NCBI GenBank assembly: GCA_026119855.1
Contig: JAOWBW010001045.1
Coordinates: 372,001 to 436,000, forward strand
From: Campanula takesimana
Lineage: Eukaryota; Streptophyta; Magnoliopsida; Asterales; Campanulaceae
DNA length: 64,000 bases
Reading direction: 5' to 3'
Shown: positions 45,829-56,369 of the stretch, in pieces
How positions within the stretch are numbered: position 1 is the stretch's first letter
Layout of the letters: every line of letters starts with the position of its first letter
Position numbers and translations under genes: made by a program
Notes under the pieces: model-generated
Told to the model about the DNA's origin: nothing
Databases searched by the model: none
The model's input: the letters and a program-made list of their open reading frames with translations, nothing else

Positions 45829-46366
45829 TCATGATGACTGAATCTGAAAGGTAGAAGTATCTTCACTGGCCTTCAATGGATGCCTCTTCTTCTTCTTTTT
45901 CTTATAAGGAATCCCCCGAGCCTTAGCCTGGGAATCCCTAACTTCGCGTAAATAAACGCGTATTGAACCACTAGCAAAAGGGTTCATTTCCGGTGATCCC
46001 CCCGTTCTCTTCGTAGGCAGCTCTAAGCCTACCAATGAGCGCGTCGAGACTACCCCAAGCTTGCCTTAAAGGGCAAGTACAAGGCCCCGAAGGGTCGGGA
46101 TGTCCAAAGAAAACACACCCACCTAAATGAACCTTAGTCTTTCCGAACTGGTCCAGGTAACGCAGGAATTCCAGTACGTGACTATAGTTGCACTGAGATA
46201 AACCTACCGGAGGTCTTTGGTTCTTTAAGTACTGTCCAAAAGTGTTCCAATCCCGCCTTTTTTGTGATTCGTATCGGCTTAGTTGAACTGCCGCCACCGG
46301 AGCACCGCCACTTCCACCACCACCAACGGATCTTGATGATCCTTCGCCTAAATTTTCGCTAGCCAT
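45829..46366 (-). pseudogene. ALOG-domain protein, LIGHT-DEPENDENT SHORT HYPOCOTYLS (LSH)-like, with one-base frameshift
   Basis: ALOG proteins are plant-specific nuclear DNA-binding regulators of organ boundaries and light responses. ATG at 46366. A Gly/Ser-rich N-terminus leads into the ALOG domain: SRYESQKRRDWNTFGQYLKN, SHVLEFLRYLDQFGKTKVHL, the zinc-ribbon-like insert CVFFGHPDPSGPCTCPLRQA, then WGSLDALIGRLRAAYEENGG. There (C6 on +, 45998-46003) the frame is lost. The domain continues in another frame: SPEMNPF, IRVYLREVRDSQAKARGIPY, then the KKKKKK nuclear localisation signal, with the stop at 45829. Removing one base from the 538-nt span gives 179 codons, 178 residues, normal for the family. 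Everything else is conserved, so a real one-base insertion or a homopolymer consensus error are the alternatives; I favour a functional gene with sequence error. The zinc insert and QRPPV resemble the LSH5-10 subgroup more than LSH3/4. Confidence 0.85.
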
Positions 46367-47619
46367 GTTGAAAATTATTGATCAATTTTTTGGGGGAAGG
46401 GAGAGAAGATGAAATAAGAAGTGGGAGATGGAGATGGAGATGGGAAAATAAATAAAATGATCATGGGGGGGGATTTTGAGAGGACATGATATGGGTCCAT
46501 TTTGAAAGTGCTTTAGCTCTTCTTTTTCTTCCTTCCCATTGAATTATTTTCTTGCTTTAATTGGTACTATTAGCATTAAGTATACTTTTTAATTAATTAA
46601 TTTTTTCTTCTAGTAAATAATTACAACTGTGCTACCATCATCTAAGCAATCATTATCAAGAATATTAGCAAAAATAGTGACTATAATTAACCTACTACTG
46701 TAATTAGTAGGTAGCAGGTGAGTTATGGGACGTTTAATCGCAATTAAACAGTAAAAAGATAAATATATACTTGGACAAAAACATGGAATAATTCCATGTT
46801 TAACTTGAATAAGAAACTTGTCTCTCCATATACTAATCTAGCTTTTTTTTTCTTTACGAAAAACTTGTAAGAAATCTATTCAGGATCCAAGATTTTATAA
46901 TTTTCGAAACCCACAATTTAGGATGTATTATGATACGAAAGCTTAATCTTTTCGGATTAATCATAGTCAATGATTCCCAGAACAAAATAAATAAATAAAA
47001 TAAAATGTAATGATTTGTTAAAGATATTGAATACTACAACACACCAAGAATGAGTTTGCTATATTATTTTTAAAGGAAAAAATTGTGGTTTCTTAATAAT
47101 ATTATTATGTCATGGGCTATATAGTTGAGTAGATGGCTAATTAATAATTGATGAAGAAATTAACCAATAAGCAGTGGGCTTGAATTGAATAAGCACTATG
47201 ATTAAAACAATATTACTATTAAAGAAGATGAGATTTAGGAAGAGTTTAAGGACCTGAAAGGTCAATATTGACATTTCAGGAAAAAGCCAAAATAATTATT
47301 CTAGTATTTATATGTGGGAATAGTTTTTTTTGTTTTGTTTTTTCACTAATTGGCCATGGTTGCAATAAAGGTAGTCATTAAAATGGAAGAAAAAGTGGAG
47401 AGATAGATCCTAATCAAAATCCAAGTCCTCTATATAAATTATGTTATTTGACTCTATGGGTGGAGAGAGTAGGCATATCTGATATTCTAAGATGATTTGG
47501 TTGACTCCCAAAGATTTTGTTCATATTTTATAATGGTTTTAAAGCTAAAAAAAAGGGTAAAAGATTTTGATAATTGCACAGCCCCAAAGTAATTATCAAG
47601 AACGCCCAATCATAAGACA
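46367..47619. other. LSH 5' flank, no transposon recognised
   Basis: Upstream of the LSH start codon there is a GA-rich leader (46390-46450), then AT-rich DNA without MITE ends, ORFs or arrays. It presumably contains the LSH promoter. Confidence 0.4.
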
Positions 47620-47745
47620 AAATGTGTGAGACGAGTTTCGTTGTTGAAAAACTAAATGGTTTACGCCCTATGGACGGGGCGGAGCAAACTCATTTTCTCT
47701 CTCATCGAGATCCGTTTAATATATGAGACCGTCTCACAGAAGACT
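47620..47745 (-). mobile_element. GTGAGACGGTCTCAC MITE, second copy
   Basis: TGTGTGAGACGAG left and GAGACCGTCTCACAGAAGAC right. The interior GGACGGGGCGGAGCAAACTC is the inverted counterpart of 35388-35536. Confidence 0.65.
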
Positions 47746-48102
47746 TCCTCCGATCGTAATACTACACAATACAAGATTGTATACTAGAAGCAACTATTCC
47801 CTAAATTAAAATGAAATGATGGTTAAAAAATAATTAAATTTATTTTTGGTTAAAACAAGTTTAATTTTATTTGACATTTATTTTGAAATGAAGAAAGTAC
47901 TATAATATTCGACCTTCCATTTTAAAATATTTGTTGCGCGGGACGTTTATGAGAGATTTCTGAAGAGGTAATATCATTTGATGTAATAGGTTCTAACGTG
48001 GTGAAACTCCACTAGAAATTCATACTAGACTAAACAATAGATCTGTAATAGACTTAATAGGAGTTTGTAACACGATGACAATAGCCTTGAATGAATGATA
48101 TA

Positions 48103-48518
48103 CTCCCTCCGTCCCACACCAATGGGCACTTTTGGTCAAACCTATTTGAAATTTGACTAACATTTTATTTTATGCTAAATAATTTATATCTATAAAAGTT
48201 TAAAAATAGTTATTGATAATGTTTCTATTTTTTTTATTTTTTTTTTTTAAAAAAGGAGGATCGATAGTGGTTCCCCACTTACCCCCTTATAATATATAAT
48301 AATGTCCAAGGAGGCATGGGAAGGGATCGAACCCGGGACCTCACACATTGTGAAGTTTGGCTCTACCACTGAGCCACTCCTTAGGGACATTGATAATGTT
48401 TCTATTACTAATTAAGTAACTTTTTTTGAAATTTTTTTATGGAGATTAATAATTTAGCATAAAATGTTAGTCAAAGTTCAAGTTGGTTTAACCAAAAGTG
48501 CCTATTGGTATGACACGT
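48103..48518. mobile_element. Stowaway-type MITE interrupted by a SINE
   Basis: Left CTCCCTCCGTCCCACACCAA then TGGGCACTTTTGGTCAAACC; inverted right TTACGTGTCATACCAATAGG then CACTTTTGGTTAAACC. TTGACTAACATTTTATGCTA is also mirrored. The arms are split by the insertion at 48230-48388. Confidence 0.8.
48230..48388 (-). mobile_element. tRNA-derived SINE
   Basis: On the minus strand the element starts near 48388, then has A-box-like TGGCTCAGTGGTAGAG and B-box GGTTCGATCCC, a unique body and a terminal A-rich tail (T-rich on +). The 18-bp duplication ATTGATAATGTTTCTATT flanks it exactly (48212-48229 and 48389-48406). Pol III promoter, A tail and long duplication together identify L1-type retroposition. 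Confidence 0.93.
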
Positions 48519-48774
48519 AACTAGGTTGTCAAAAAAAAAAAAAGGCAATTTTTTTATTTTTAGTGTCATCTTAATTTATCGTTTTATAGGAAGTGAAACG
48601 GCAAATTTAAAAAGTCAAGGGGGGTTTCGTGGCTTCACCACTAACAATGTCCACCTTTTTATGGATGTGAGATTAACAAATTATGCAATTTATTTAATTG
48701 CAATCACCAATAGGCAAAAAATAGGTGTAATAATGGTTAAGGATAATTTATTAATTACTGATGTTATGTTAGTT

Positions 48775-48965
48775 GAGTCCAAATCCTTTGTGTCACTTTG
48801 TGTACTACTCCATGTGCCACAAGTAATCTAATGTCTCACAGTTATTAAGATTGACATTAAATTATATTATATATCTAAACATGTGAACGGTTGGATTACG
48901 AGTGGTACATTGAGTGGCATACAAAAGTGGTACAGGAGATCTCAACTCAGGTTAGTGATGTTTTT
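48775..48965 (-). mobile_element. MITE-like repeat, inverted copy of 38806-38985
   Basis: TGTGTCACTTTGTGTACTAC, GTGAACGGTTGGATTACGAG and GTGGTACAGGAGATCTCAAC are the reverse complement, with few changes, of the 38806-38985 element. Confidence 0.65.
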
Positions 48966-49736
48966 TTGGTTGTTGCTTTTTCTCTTTTGTGCGTTTTACT
49001 AAACTAGTAAAACCTCCAAGACTAATTACGTATAGTACCCTTAGGACATGTTTCCTCAATTCAAGCTAATATAGTGATATGTCAAATATTACTCAAGAGC
49101 GTGCATGGAATTTTGCGGGTTGTCTAACTTTCACAGCATAAACTCATCTTCCCCTTTCTCATTACAAAACACTGAAAACAGTTTTCCATAAAAGCCGCTT
49201 CCGGTCCCACGAGTTCCTCAATTTTTTTTCCCTCTAATTCTTTTCCTTAATTTTTTTTAGAAATGCCAATTGGCTGTTTTCCGTAACATTTATCAAAAGT
49301 GATGGTAACACCAACGATAACACTTCAGACAACACATGCAATTCGGGTTTAAAACAATTTAAACGAGTTTGTAGTGGAATAAAAAACACTTTCTCTCAGA
49401 CAATTTTTCAAGAGTGGAATAGAAAGTATGGGAGGATTGAATCTTTAGGAGCCGTGAAGTGTGTAACCTTTTCTTGTGCAAAAAAATTGTGTTGTTTGAG
49501 TGTGTTATGATGATTTTGGACCAGCCTTGCACTATTTATATCTTTCCAAAACATGGTGACTACTCAAAAATGTCTGAATATCTCCACTAAGTTGTTGAAG
49601 TTTATTTTCCCATTCTTTAGCTCCAAGTAGGTAGTACTTTGTAGCAAGCACCTCGTTTTCCCACATGTACCATTCATACCTTAATTGTACCTCTGTGCTT
49701 CCAGCCCTTGTACTTTTCTTGATCAACAAGTAGTGG
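48966..49736. other. Intergenic DNA, nothing firmly identified
   Basis: A 65-codon minus-strand frame (49729-49532) has no recognisable domain. No terminal repeats or arrays are visible. Confidence 0.4.
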
Positions 49737-50569
49737 CAGGGCCGTTCCTAGCTTTTTTGGGGCCCTGAGCGAGGTTCAATGAAGGGCCCTTTCTCTTTTT
49801 GAAACAATGAACGGCCTTTTATAAATCTTTTGTTTTCTCCTTCAAAACTCCTGTTTTTTACTAGCAGAATTTTTTTTGTGTGTTAACTTGTACTTTGAGT
49901 TTTTATTTAAGTATAAAATAATTGTAAGATCAAATGATTGAAGTTAGCATAATACAACAGATAAATTAAAGGTTATAATCAAACCTAAAAACATTTATCA
50001 TAAAAAATAGTAAGAAAATATATAAAACCCAGTAAAATTATAAAAGGAAAAAAAATATGTACAACAAAAACATGATGAAAAAAACTATACATATAACGTC
50101 CCAAAATTTGCAAAAGAACATATTAAATAAATATATAAAAGTGTCTTAAAAGCTCTTGCAAAAGATCAGATTAAATTATGTTCACCAAGAATAAAATAAT
50201 ATAATAAGAATATGAGGACTAAAAAAATTACTCCAAAGAAGATTATACATATCTATGTCTTACAAAGATGTTTTCATTTCTACTTAAATTTGTCACAAGA
50301 AAAAAATAATTTTCTTTGAGTTATTAAAATAAGGGAATATGAAGGCCCCAAAAGTATGAGGGAAAAGTTATATATCTAGTTGTCCTTGGTTGATTTTTTT
50401 TTTCTCAAATAAAATAGGCCTTTTTTGTGTACTGTATATTTTTTTTCTTGGGGCCACTTTTGCTTAAAAATGAACTAATAAAATGTGTCAGCTGATTTTC
50501 TTTTATTTCTTTAAGAAAGAATTAGTGATAATTTTGCTTTTTTTTCATAATAAAGATATACATATACAT

Positions 50570-50604
<35 letters not shown>

Positions 50605-50694
50605 CATGCTATAAAAATTTTGGGTCCCTCTCCCGGCAAGGGCCCTGGGCGGGCGCCCCACATGCCCCCCCCCCCCCCCCTTGGGCCGGCCCTG
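49737..50694. mobile_element. Non-autonomous hAT element, CAGGGCCG ends, complete copy
   Basis: Left CAGGGCCGTTCCTAGC and right GGGCCGGCCCTG are inverted. The 8-bp duplication AGTAGTGG is perfect (49729-49736, 50695-50702). 958 bp, AT-rich, no transposase. A (CA)n tract at 50572-50592 and a C-run (50665-50681) lie near the right end. A second, 5'-truncated copy is at 60863-61813. Confidence 0.92.
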
Positions 50695-50702
50695 AGTAGT
50701 GG

Positions 50703-51060
50703 ATGAACTAGTCTTCTACCACGTTTTCTCTCTTCAACAAGTTTTACACATTACTCTTCATTTATGCGTAATTATTCGTTCAACCAATTCTTTATTTGTA
50801 GCTCCATTTTTTAATAATAATAAAATTTTAATGAATATTGATGATGTTCTTAGGCGTTGGATTGCTTATGATCTATCTTGAAATTTTATTACTTTTTTTT
50901 TAAACAACTTGAATTTTATTAGGCTCTTGATTTCTTATGATTTTTATTTGGGCTTTTTAGTTTTTACCCGTAATAAGTTTTTAGGACATAGACTTATTAA
51001 TAAAAACATACATTTTTAATTCAACCAATAGATTTCTATTTTTAAAACTGAGAAACCTAA
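50703..51060. other. AT-rich intergenic DNA, nothing recognised
   Basis: No domain, terminal repeat or array is supported. Confidence 0.4.
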
Positions 51061-51261
51061 ACATCCTTACTTATTTTTAAATGGCAAAACGACCCTTAAC
51101 TTAGATAAACTAATTCCTACCCTTCTTACCTTTGACCACCACCATTTTTTACAACCACCTCCAGCCGCCACTGTCGCTAACGACTGGACCTCCAGCCGCC
51201 GTCCGACCAGACCACCATTTCTCACCAATATGTTACAACTACAAATACTCAAAATTAAAAT

Positions 51262-51345
51262 GTAATGTTGTTACAAGGAACAGAACCCAATACCTCTTAG
51301 TCGTAAGTGTTACCCCTCAGTCCCTCACCACTATACCAAACCACT
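51262..51345 (-). repeat. tRNA-like module
   Basis: On the minus strand, TGGTATAGTGGTGAGGGAC resembles a Pol III A box and GGTATTGGGTTCTG a B box, about 50 bases apart. Similar modules occur at 40016-40090 (-) and 42105-42180 (+). It may be a degenerate SINE head. TAAGTGTTACCCCTCA is repeated just downstream (51304, 51366). Confidence 0.35.
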
Positions 51346-51649
51346 TTGTTGTTTTTATTGTGATCTAAGTGTTACCCCTCACCACTTTGTTGTTTTTATT
51401 ATCTGTTATAAAATTAACATAAAAATATCATATTTCACAATTTTATTTTATTTTTATTTTTTATCTTTTGCGGGTATGAGTATTCTTCACAATTGAACAA
51501 TTGGTAAGTTCTTAATAAAATTAAAACGAATAAGATAAATTAATTTATTATTTGTCTAGAGTGTATATAAGAGCATATTCAACTTTTTGACTTCAAACAA
51601 CTAAAAAATTGAATTACCAGTTATTCCCAAGATAATGTAACATTAAAAA

Positions 51650-52195
51650 ATGCATGTCTCATTTGTTATACTAACAACTGAGAAATGCATGTCCTAGTAA
51701 TCATACTAATAAATGAGAAATACATATCCCAGTTATTATACTAACAACTGAGAAATACATGTTCTAGTTATTATACTTAAACTCATGTGTGTTCAACTGT
51801 GAAACGAATGTCTCAGTTATTATACTCACATTCATGTGTGAACAACTGTGAAATGAATTTCTCAGCATAATACTCAAACTCATGTGTGAACAGCTGTGAA
51901 ATGCATGACTCAGTTGTTATCCTCAACTCATGTCTGAACAACTTTGAAATGCATGTCTCATTTATAATACTCAAACTCATGTGTGAACAACTGCGAATGC
52001 ATGTCTCAACTATTATTTTCAACTTAAGTGTGAACAGCTATGAAATGCATGTCTCAATTATTAATTTCAACTCATGTGTGAACAACTGTGAAATACATGT
52101 CCCAGTTATAATACTCAAATTCATGTGTGAACAACTGTGAATTGCATGTCTCAGCTATTATACTAACAACTGAGAAATGCATGTCCCAGCTTTTA
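51650..52195. repeat. About 48-bp minisatellite array
   Basis: About ten units of the form CAACTGTGAAATGCATGTCT, CAGTTATTATACTCAAACTC, ATGTGTGAA. The 5' units are shorter. It shares the core GAACAACTGTGAA with the array at 10390-11230 (there in reverse complement). Peptides across it are repeat translations. Confidence 0.9.
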
Positions 52196-52414
52196 ACAAA
52201 TGAAAACTAAAAAAAAAAAAAAAAAAAAACTCGTGCGCTTGTTTAATTCGTCTTAATGATACAATTAATATGGTGGTTTTCAGTTTTTTTTAAATAAAAT
52301 GTTTGTTATATTACCTTTTAATATTATTGAGTGAAAAAAAAATGAAAAAGAAATGAAGAAAATGTTAGAAGGAAGTTCGAATGAGACTAGGGGCCCTCAT
52401 GTAGGAAAAATATA

Positions 52415-52664
52415 CTCCCTCTATCTCGGAATAAATGTCATAGTTGACAAGTAAATGTTTTTAAGCTTTTAATTATGTTTCCTTGATTGCCTCAGTCTAT
52501 TCGTATGAGTAGAGTTACACCTCTTAGCATTTCAATGCTTATGCCTATTAGAATGGGTAGTATGAGAAGATCACCAAACTTCACACCGTATTTTTAGTAA
52601 GACGACATTTATTTTGAGACAAACTACAATAAAAAGTAAAACATTTATCCAGAAATGGAGGAAG
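52415..52664. mobile_element. Stowaway MITE
   Basis: CTCCCTCTATCTCGGAATAA left, TTTATCCAGAAATGGAGGAAG right, TA on both sides; 250 bp. Confidence 0.85.
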
Positions 52665-52732
52665 TAATAAAGACTTTTTTTTATTGGTTTTGATAAAGTC
52701 ACTCCTTCGTAATTGTTTTCCTTTTTTATTTC

Positions 52733-52900
52733 CTAAAGTTGGATTGCGATTTGAAAACATTAATTGGAACTGAAAACATTGGGCCTTTTCAGATGTATCT
52801 ATATCATGGGCCCACTAAGCAAAGTGATTGTGAGAGTAAATGCACAAAGGATTGCAAATGTTTGGGCTATTTCTACCGTACGGACTCGTCCAGGTGGGTA
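52733..52900 (+). pseudogene. PAN/apple-like domain fragment (EP1 / G-type lectin glycoprotein type)
   Basis: The plus frame reads TLIGTENIGPFQMYLYHGPT, then the cysteine pattern SDCESKCTKDCKCLGYFY followed by RTDSSR. This matches the PAN-like C-terminal part of EP1/curculin-like and S-receptor-like secreted glycoproteins, where C..KC..DCKCLG(F/Y)FY is typical. The lectin part is absent and the frame soon becomes unrelated, so this is an isolated exon-sized remnant. Confidence 0.55.
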
Positions 52901-53384
52901 ACTCAACGCATTTGGGCTACATTAAGGCCCCCATCAAGTGATTAAAGCCCGGCCCATAATTATTGTTTTTTAATTAATTAAAGAATAAAGGGTCAAATGA
53001 GTCAATTTAGTTGGATCATTTCTCTATTATGTTTTAATTTATTTTTTGTTGAAAACGTTTTGTTTATTTCTTGAATCTTGATGGCTGCTGTGGTTGATGC
53101 CTTGGCATAAGTGTATTTTTGTTTCATTAAGCTTAATGTATTGCTTTTATTTAGCCCAATAACAAAGAAAAAAAATATCCCTACCATTGATTTGTCTATC
53201 CTTTTAAGAAATATGCTTTAATTTAGTGTCACTAAACAAATTTTTTCTATGTAAATTGCGACAATTATTTTGCAACTTTGTATGTCAAATAAAAATATAG
53301 ATTTGAGCAGTTCAAGTTACACTTCTCTCTAAATTGAAATTAAAGAAAAATTGATTATAGGGAAATAATAAAGTTATAAAAGAT

Positions 53385-53535
53385 AGCTACAAAATGTGGT
53401 TTACAAAACGAGGTGTCATAATTGTGTTGGTATTTTTAATTGAAGTGTGTCGAGTTTACTAATGATGTGGCCAATGAAATATCGTCACCGCATCTTGTAT
53501 CCTTCATTTTGTAAACTTATTTTATAAGCCTAACA
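53385..53535. mobile_element. Small repeat family, copy 2 of 2
   Basis: TTTACAAAACGAGGTGTCAT, CCAATGAAATATCGTCACC and TTCATTTTGTAAACTTATTT correspond to 29215-29360. Confidence 0.4.
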
Positions 53536-53685
53536 TTGTCTTTAATTATATATCTAGTCCACCTGATTGCTATAGTGGGCTAGTGGATGTTATCCTCTTG
53601 CAGTTATGAGTATAAAATTAAAGTAAGAGAGATAATGAGTGAGAGGAATAGTGAAGATTATGTGCCATTTGTGGAAGTGGATATA

Positions 53686-53926
53686 CTATCTAGGTCTCAA
53701 AGCAAACTTTTCGTAGAATATTAAGAACAAGAATTAAGAAAAGATGTTGGTAAAGTCGGTAGTGTGAGTGAGAATGAGAGAGAAGGTGTGGGTTGGAAAT
53801 AGTAAGTGAATAGTTGTGTGTGAGAAGGAGAAAGAAAGTTGAGAAAATCTTTTCCTTTTTTTTTAAATTGAGAGCTTCCATTGAGACGCCCAAAATAACA
53901 AAATGAGTAGTTTGTTTTGGGACAGA
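53686..53926. mobile_element. Degenerate Stowaway MITE
   Basis: CTATCTAGGTCTCAAAGCAA left and TAGTTTGTTTTGGGACAGA right. The interior has the GTGAGTGAGAATGAGAGAGA words of the family. Confidence 0.5.
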
Positions 53927-53969
53927 TAAAATATAATCTAGAATAGACTAAAAAGAAAGTGAAAATATG

Positions 53970-54100
53970 GTGAAAAACTTGTTTTACACTAACTTTAGTT
54001 TAAAACTTGTTTTCATCTCTTATAGAAAATCTATTTTTTTTCATGAAAAACAAGTTTTACACTAAAGTTACTGTAAAACAGATTTTTCAGAAGACTGACT
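53970..54100. mobile_element. Small MITE, GTGAAAAACTTGTTTTACAC family
   Basis: GTGAAAAACTTGTTTTACAC left and GTAAAACAGATTTTTCAGAA right, with GACTGACTC adjacent, as at 16493-16652. Confidence 0.55.
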
Positions 54101-54539
54101 CAAAAAGAAAAGGTGGACATATACTCTAAAACGGAGTGAGTAATTAATTGAGCATTTTCAATAATGTATTGAGAAGTTTTTGAAATTTATTGGTGGTAAT
54201 TAATTTTTGGAAAAAAATGTATTCAAATTACCTAGTAATCGGGCTTGATAGGATATCTCACTAGTTTCATTTTTTTTTTTTTTAACATTTATTCGCCTGA
54301 ACTATTTTTGTTTGGAGTCCTTGATCACTTTACAGACTCCTTCCCTCTAATTTGAAATTGCAAAAGAATTAAAGATAAGTAAATAAAATTAAGATGTTGT
54401 GATTATATATAGTAAGATAGTATTTATGAATAAGGAATAGCAAATGTGTTAGTTAATATGAGTATAATAAGTGTGTCTCATTGAAGAAAATACACTATAA
54501 CGGTTTATTTTAGACTTTTGCATCCTCAAAACAAACGGA

Positions 54540-55150
54540 GTCTAAGTTGCTGATGCAGAAAAATAGTCTAAGTTTCTGATGCATAGAAATTTTCATGATA
54601 TGATAGGATTTAATTTTATGTATTTTAATTTATTTTACTATTATTTTTAGTTCTTATTTTTAATAGGCAGTATTTGTATTTTTAGAAGTAGATTAAGGTG
54701 TTATTTCAATGTAGACTGTAGTATAGTCCTATTAGGTTACTAGATAGTTTAGGCTTAATTTTAGGTGATTTGACTTATTTTTCAAGTCTTAGGAGCTCTA
54801 TAATAATAGGGTAGTTTTAATTCCGAAAATTAGTTTTTGCTTTTGATTAATTAATAAAATTCAATTGAGCGTTGCTCTCTTGTTCCGAAAGTTGAGTTTT
54901 TCCTTTCGTTACCAATTCCTAGCATTCGTTATTGAATCAAGAGGTATTGAAGAATACTAATCCGGCATTGTTTTTCAAGCAATCAACAGATTGTTAGTAT
55001 TTTATTTGCTTCCGCGCTGCGTCAGTTTCGATTTATTATTTGAGATGAGTTAGGCTTTTTCAAGGAAGCGGACAGTTTATTGTGATTGCAGGTCCTGATC
55101 GAAATCCTTTACTTTGAGATAAGTCACCGATTGTTGTGAAGCGTCATCTT
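54540..55150. other. Possible LTR or retroelement relic
   Basis: GTCTAAGTT.CTGATGCA occurs twice (about 54540 and 54567). Further right, LTR-like sequence is seen (CTCTTGTTCCGAAAGTTGAG, GCTTCCGCGCTGCGTCAG) with TATAATAATAGGG upstream. No clean ends or target duplication were found. Confidence 0.3.
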
Positions 55151-55362
55151 CTCTTTATTTTTATTTTTTTTCATAAAAAAATATTATTAAATATTGTTAG
55201 TTCCTCAATTTACCAATTAAATATGAACACATTCAATAAATATGAACTGGTCACTTTTTTGTTTTGACCAAGTGGTCAAACCATTTTTTTTTAATCAATA
55301 GAAACCCATTAAATATGATCAATATTTGATTCATCCTACGCTAGCGAACGTGCATTTTAGTA

Positions 55363-55619
55363 CTCCCTCTGTCCCTAAATGAGTGTCTATTTTTAAAAAA
55401 AATTTGTCCCTAAATGAGTGTCTTTTTTTAACATAACTTTCTCCCTAAACGTTTTTTTTCGAAAAAAATTCACCGGTTTCTTTATACGTGCAAAACTAAA
55501 GGTTTGGAAAGGAGATTACAAGATTATATATGAATCGTTGTTACCAAATTGTTCACAAAGTTGAGATTTTCAGTGTCCCTTAAAATGAAATTTGGACACT
55601 CATTTAGGGACAGAGATAG
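55363..55619. mobile_element. Stowaway MITE
   Basis: CTCCCTCTGTCCCTAAATGA left and TCATTTAGGGACAGAGATAG right, TA on both sides; 257 bp. AATTTGTCCCTAAATGAGTG repeats the terminus internally. Confidence 0.9.
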
Positions 55620-55621
55620 TA

Positions 55622-56349
55622 GTATTTAGTAGAAGCAAGCTGTCCTACTTTCTTCCCCATTTCCTTCCACCGACACATTTTAGACCAAGACAATCTTTTC
55701 ATTTTGTTTAAATGCTTCCCCATAATATTCAGTTCAAAAAGATAGTTTCACAAAAAAATCATGATCAACATAAATAAATTTGATTAAATATTCATTTCAA
55801 TTAAATATGGTAATACAATTTTATAAATTATTAATTAATTTAAAGATTACAACTTTTAATGTTTTGAGATGATTAAATTTACATAAATATTTTATCAAAA
55901 ATCAATTATGTTAACCGTCATGGAATATGCTTTTGGTAATATGCTTTTGGTAATGAGAGATTGTGATTTCTTAATCAGCATTATTTAAACAAAATCAATG
56001 CAAGTTAAGTGCCTAAGAGATTTCTTTAGATTCTAATGTCAACATTTAACATCACTCTCCGATAGATTTACGTGTACGGATTAGGCTGATTGAAAGTCAA
56101 TGCAAACCATATTAAATTTTATAATATAATGATAAGAAAATTTGTTTACACGCGACTACCATCACTTAACAATCGTGTTTAAATTAATCATGATAAAGTC
56201 TGAAAGCCCAATAAATAACCAAATTCACGGTGACGCGGAGCAACATCGTGGTCTGTTAGACCTGCACGTGTAACAAGCCCTTGGATCAGTCAAACATTGG
56301 CTAGTTAATTCCCGATATGTGATAATTGCTCCAACAAATCATATCTAAA
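55622..56349. other. Intergenic DNA, nothing recognised
   Basis: AT-rich, apart from a duplicated ATATGCTTTTGGTAAT at about 55925-55955. No gene is supported. Confidence 0.4.
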
Positions 56350-56369
56350 CTTCCTCCAACTCCACACTC

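Noticed and set aside
48310..48388. tRNA gene
   Set aside because: A and B boxes are present, but there is no cloverleaf, and an 18-bp target duplication with an A-rich tail marks it as a SINE.
49532..49729. 65-codon minus-strand frame with a protein-like composition
   Set aside because: No recognised motif, no upstream or downstream exons that extend it, and it stops beside a transposon boundary.
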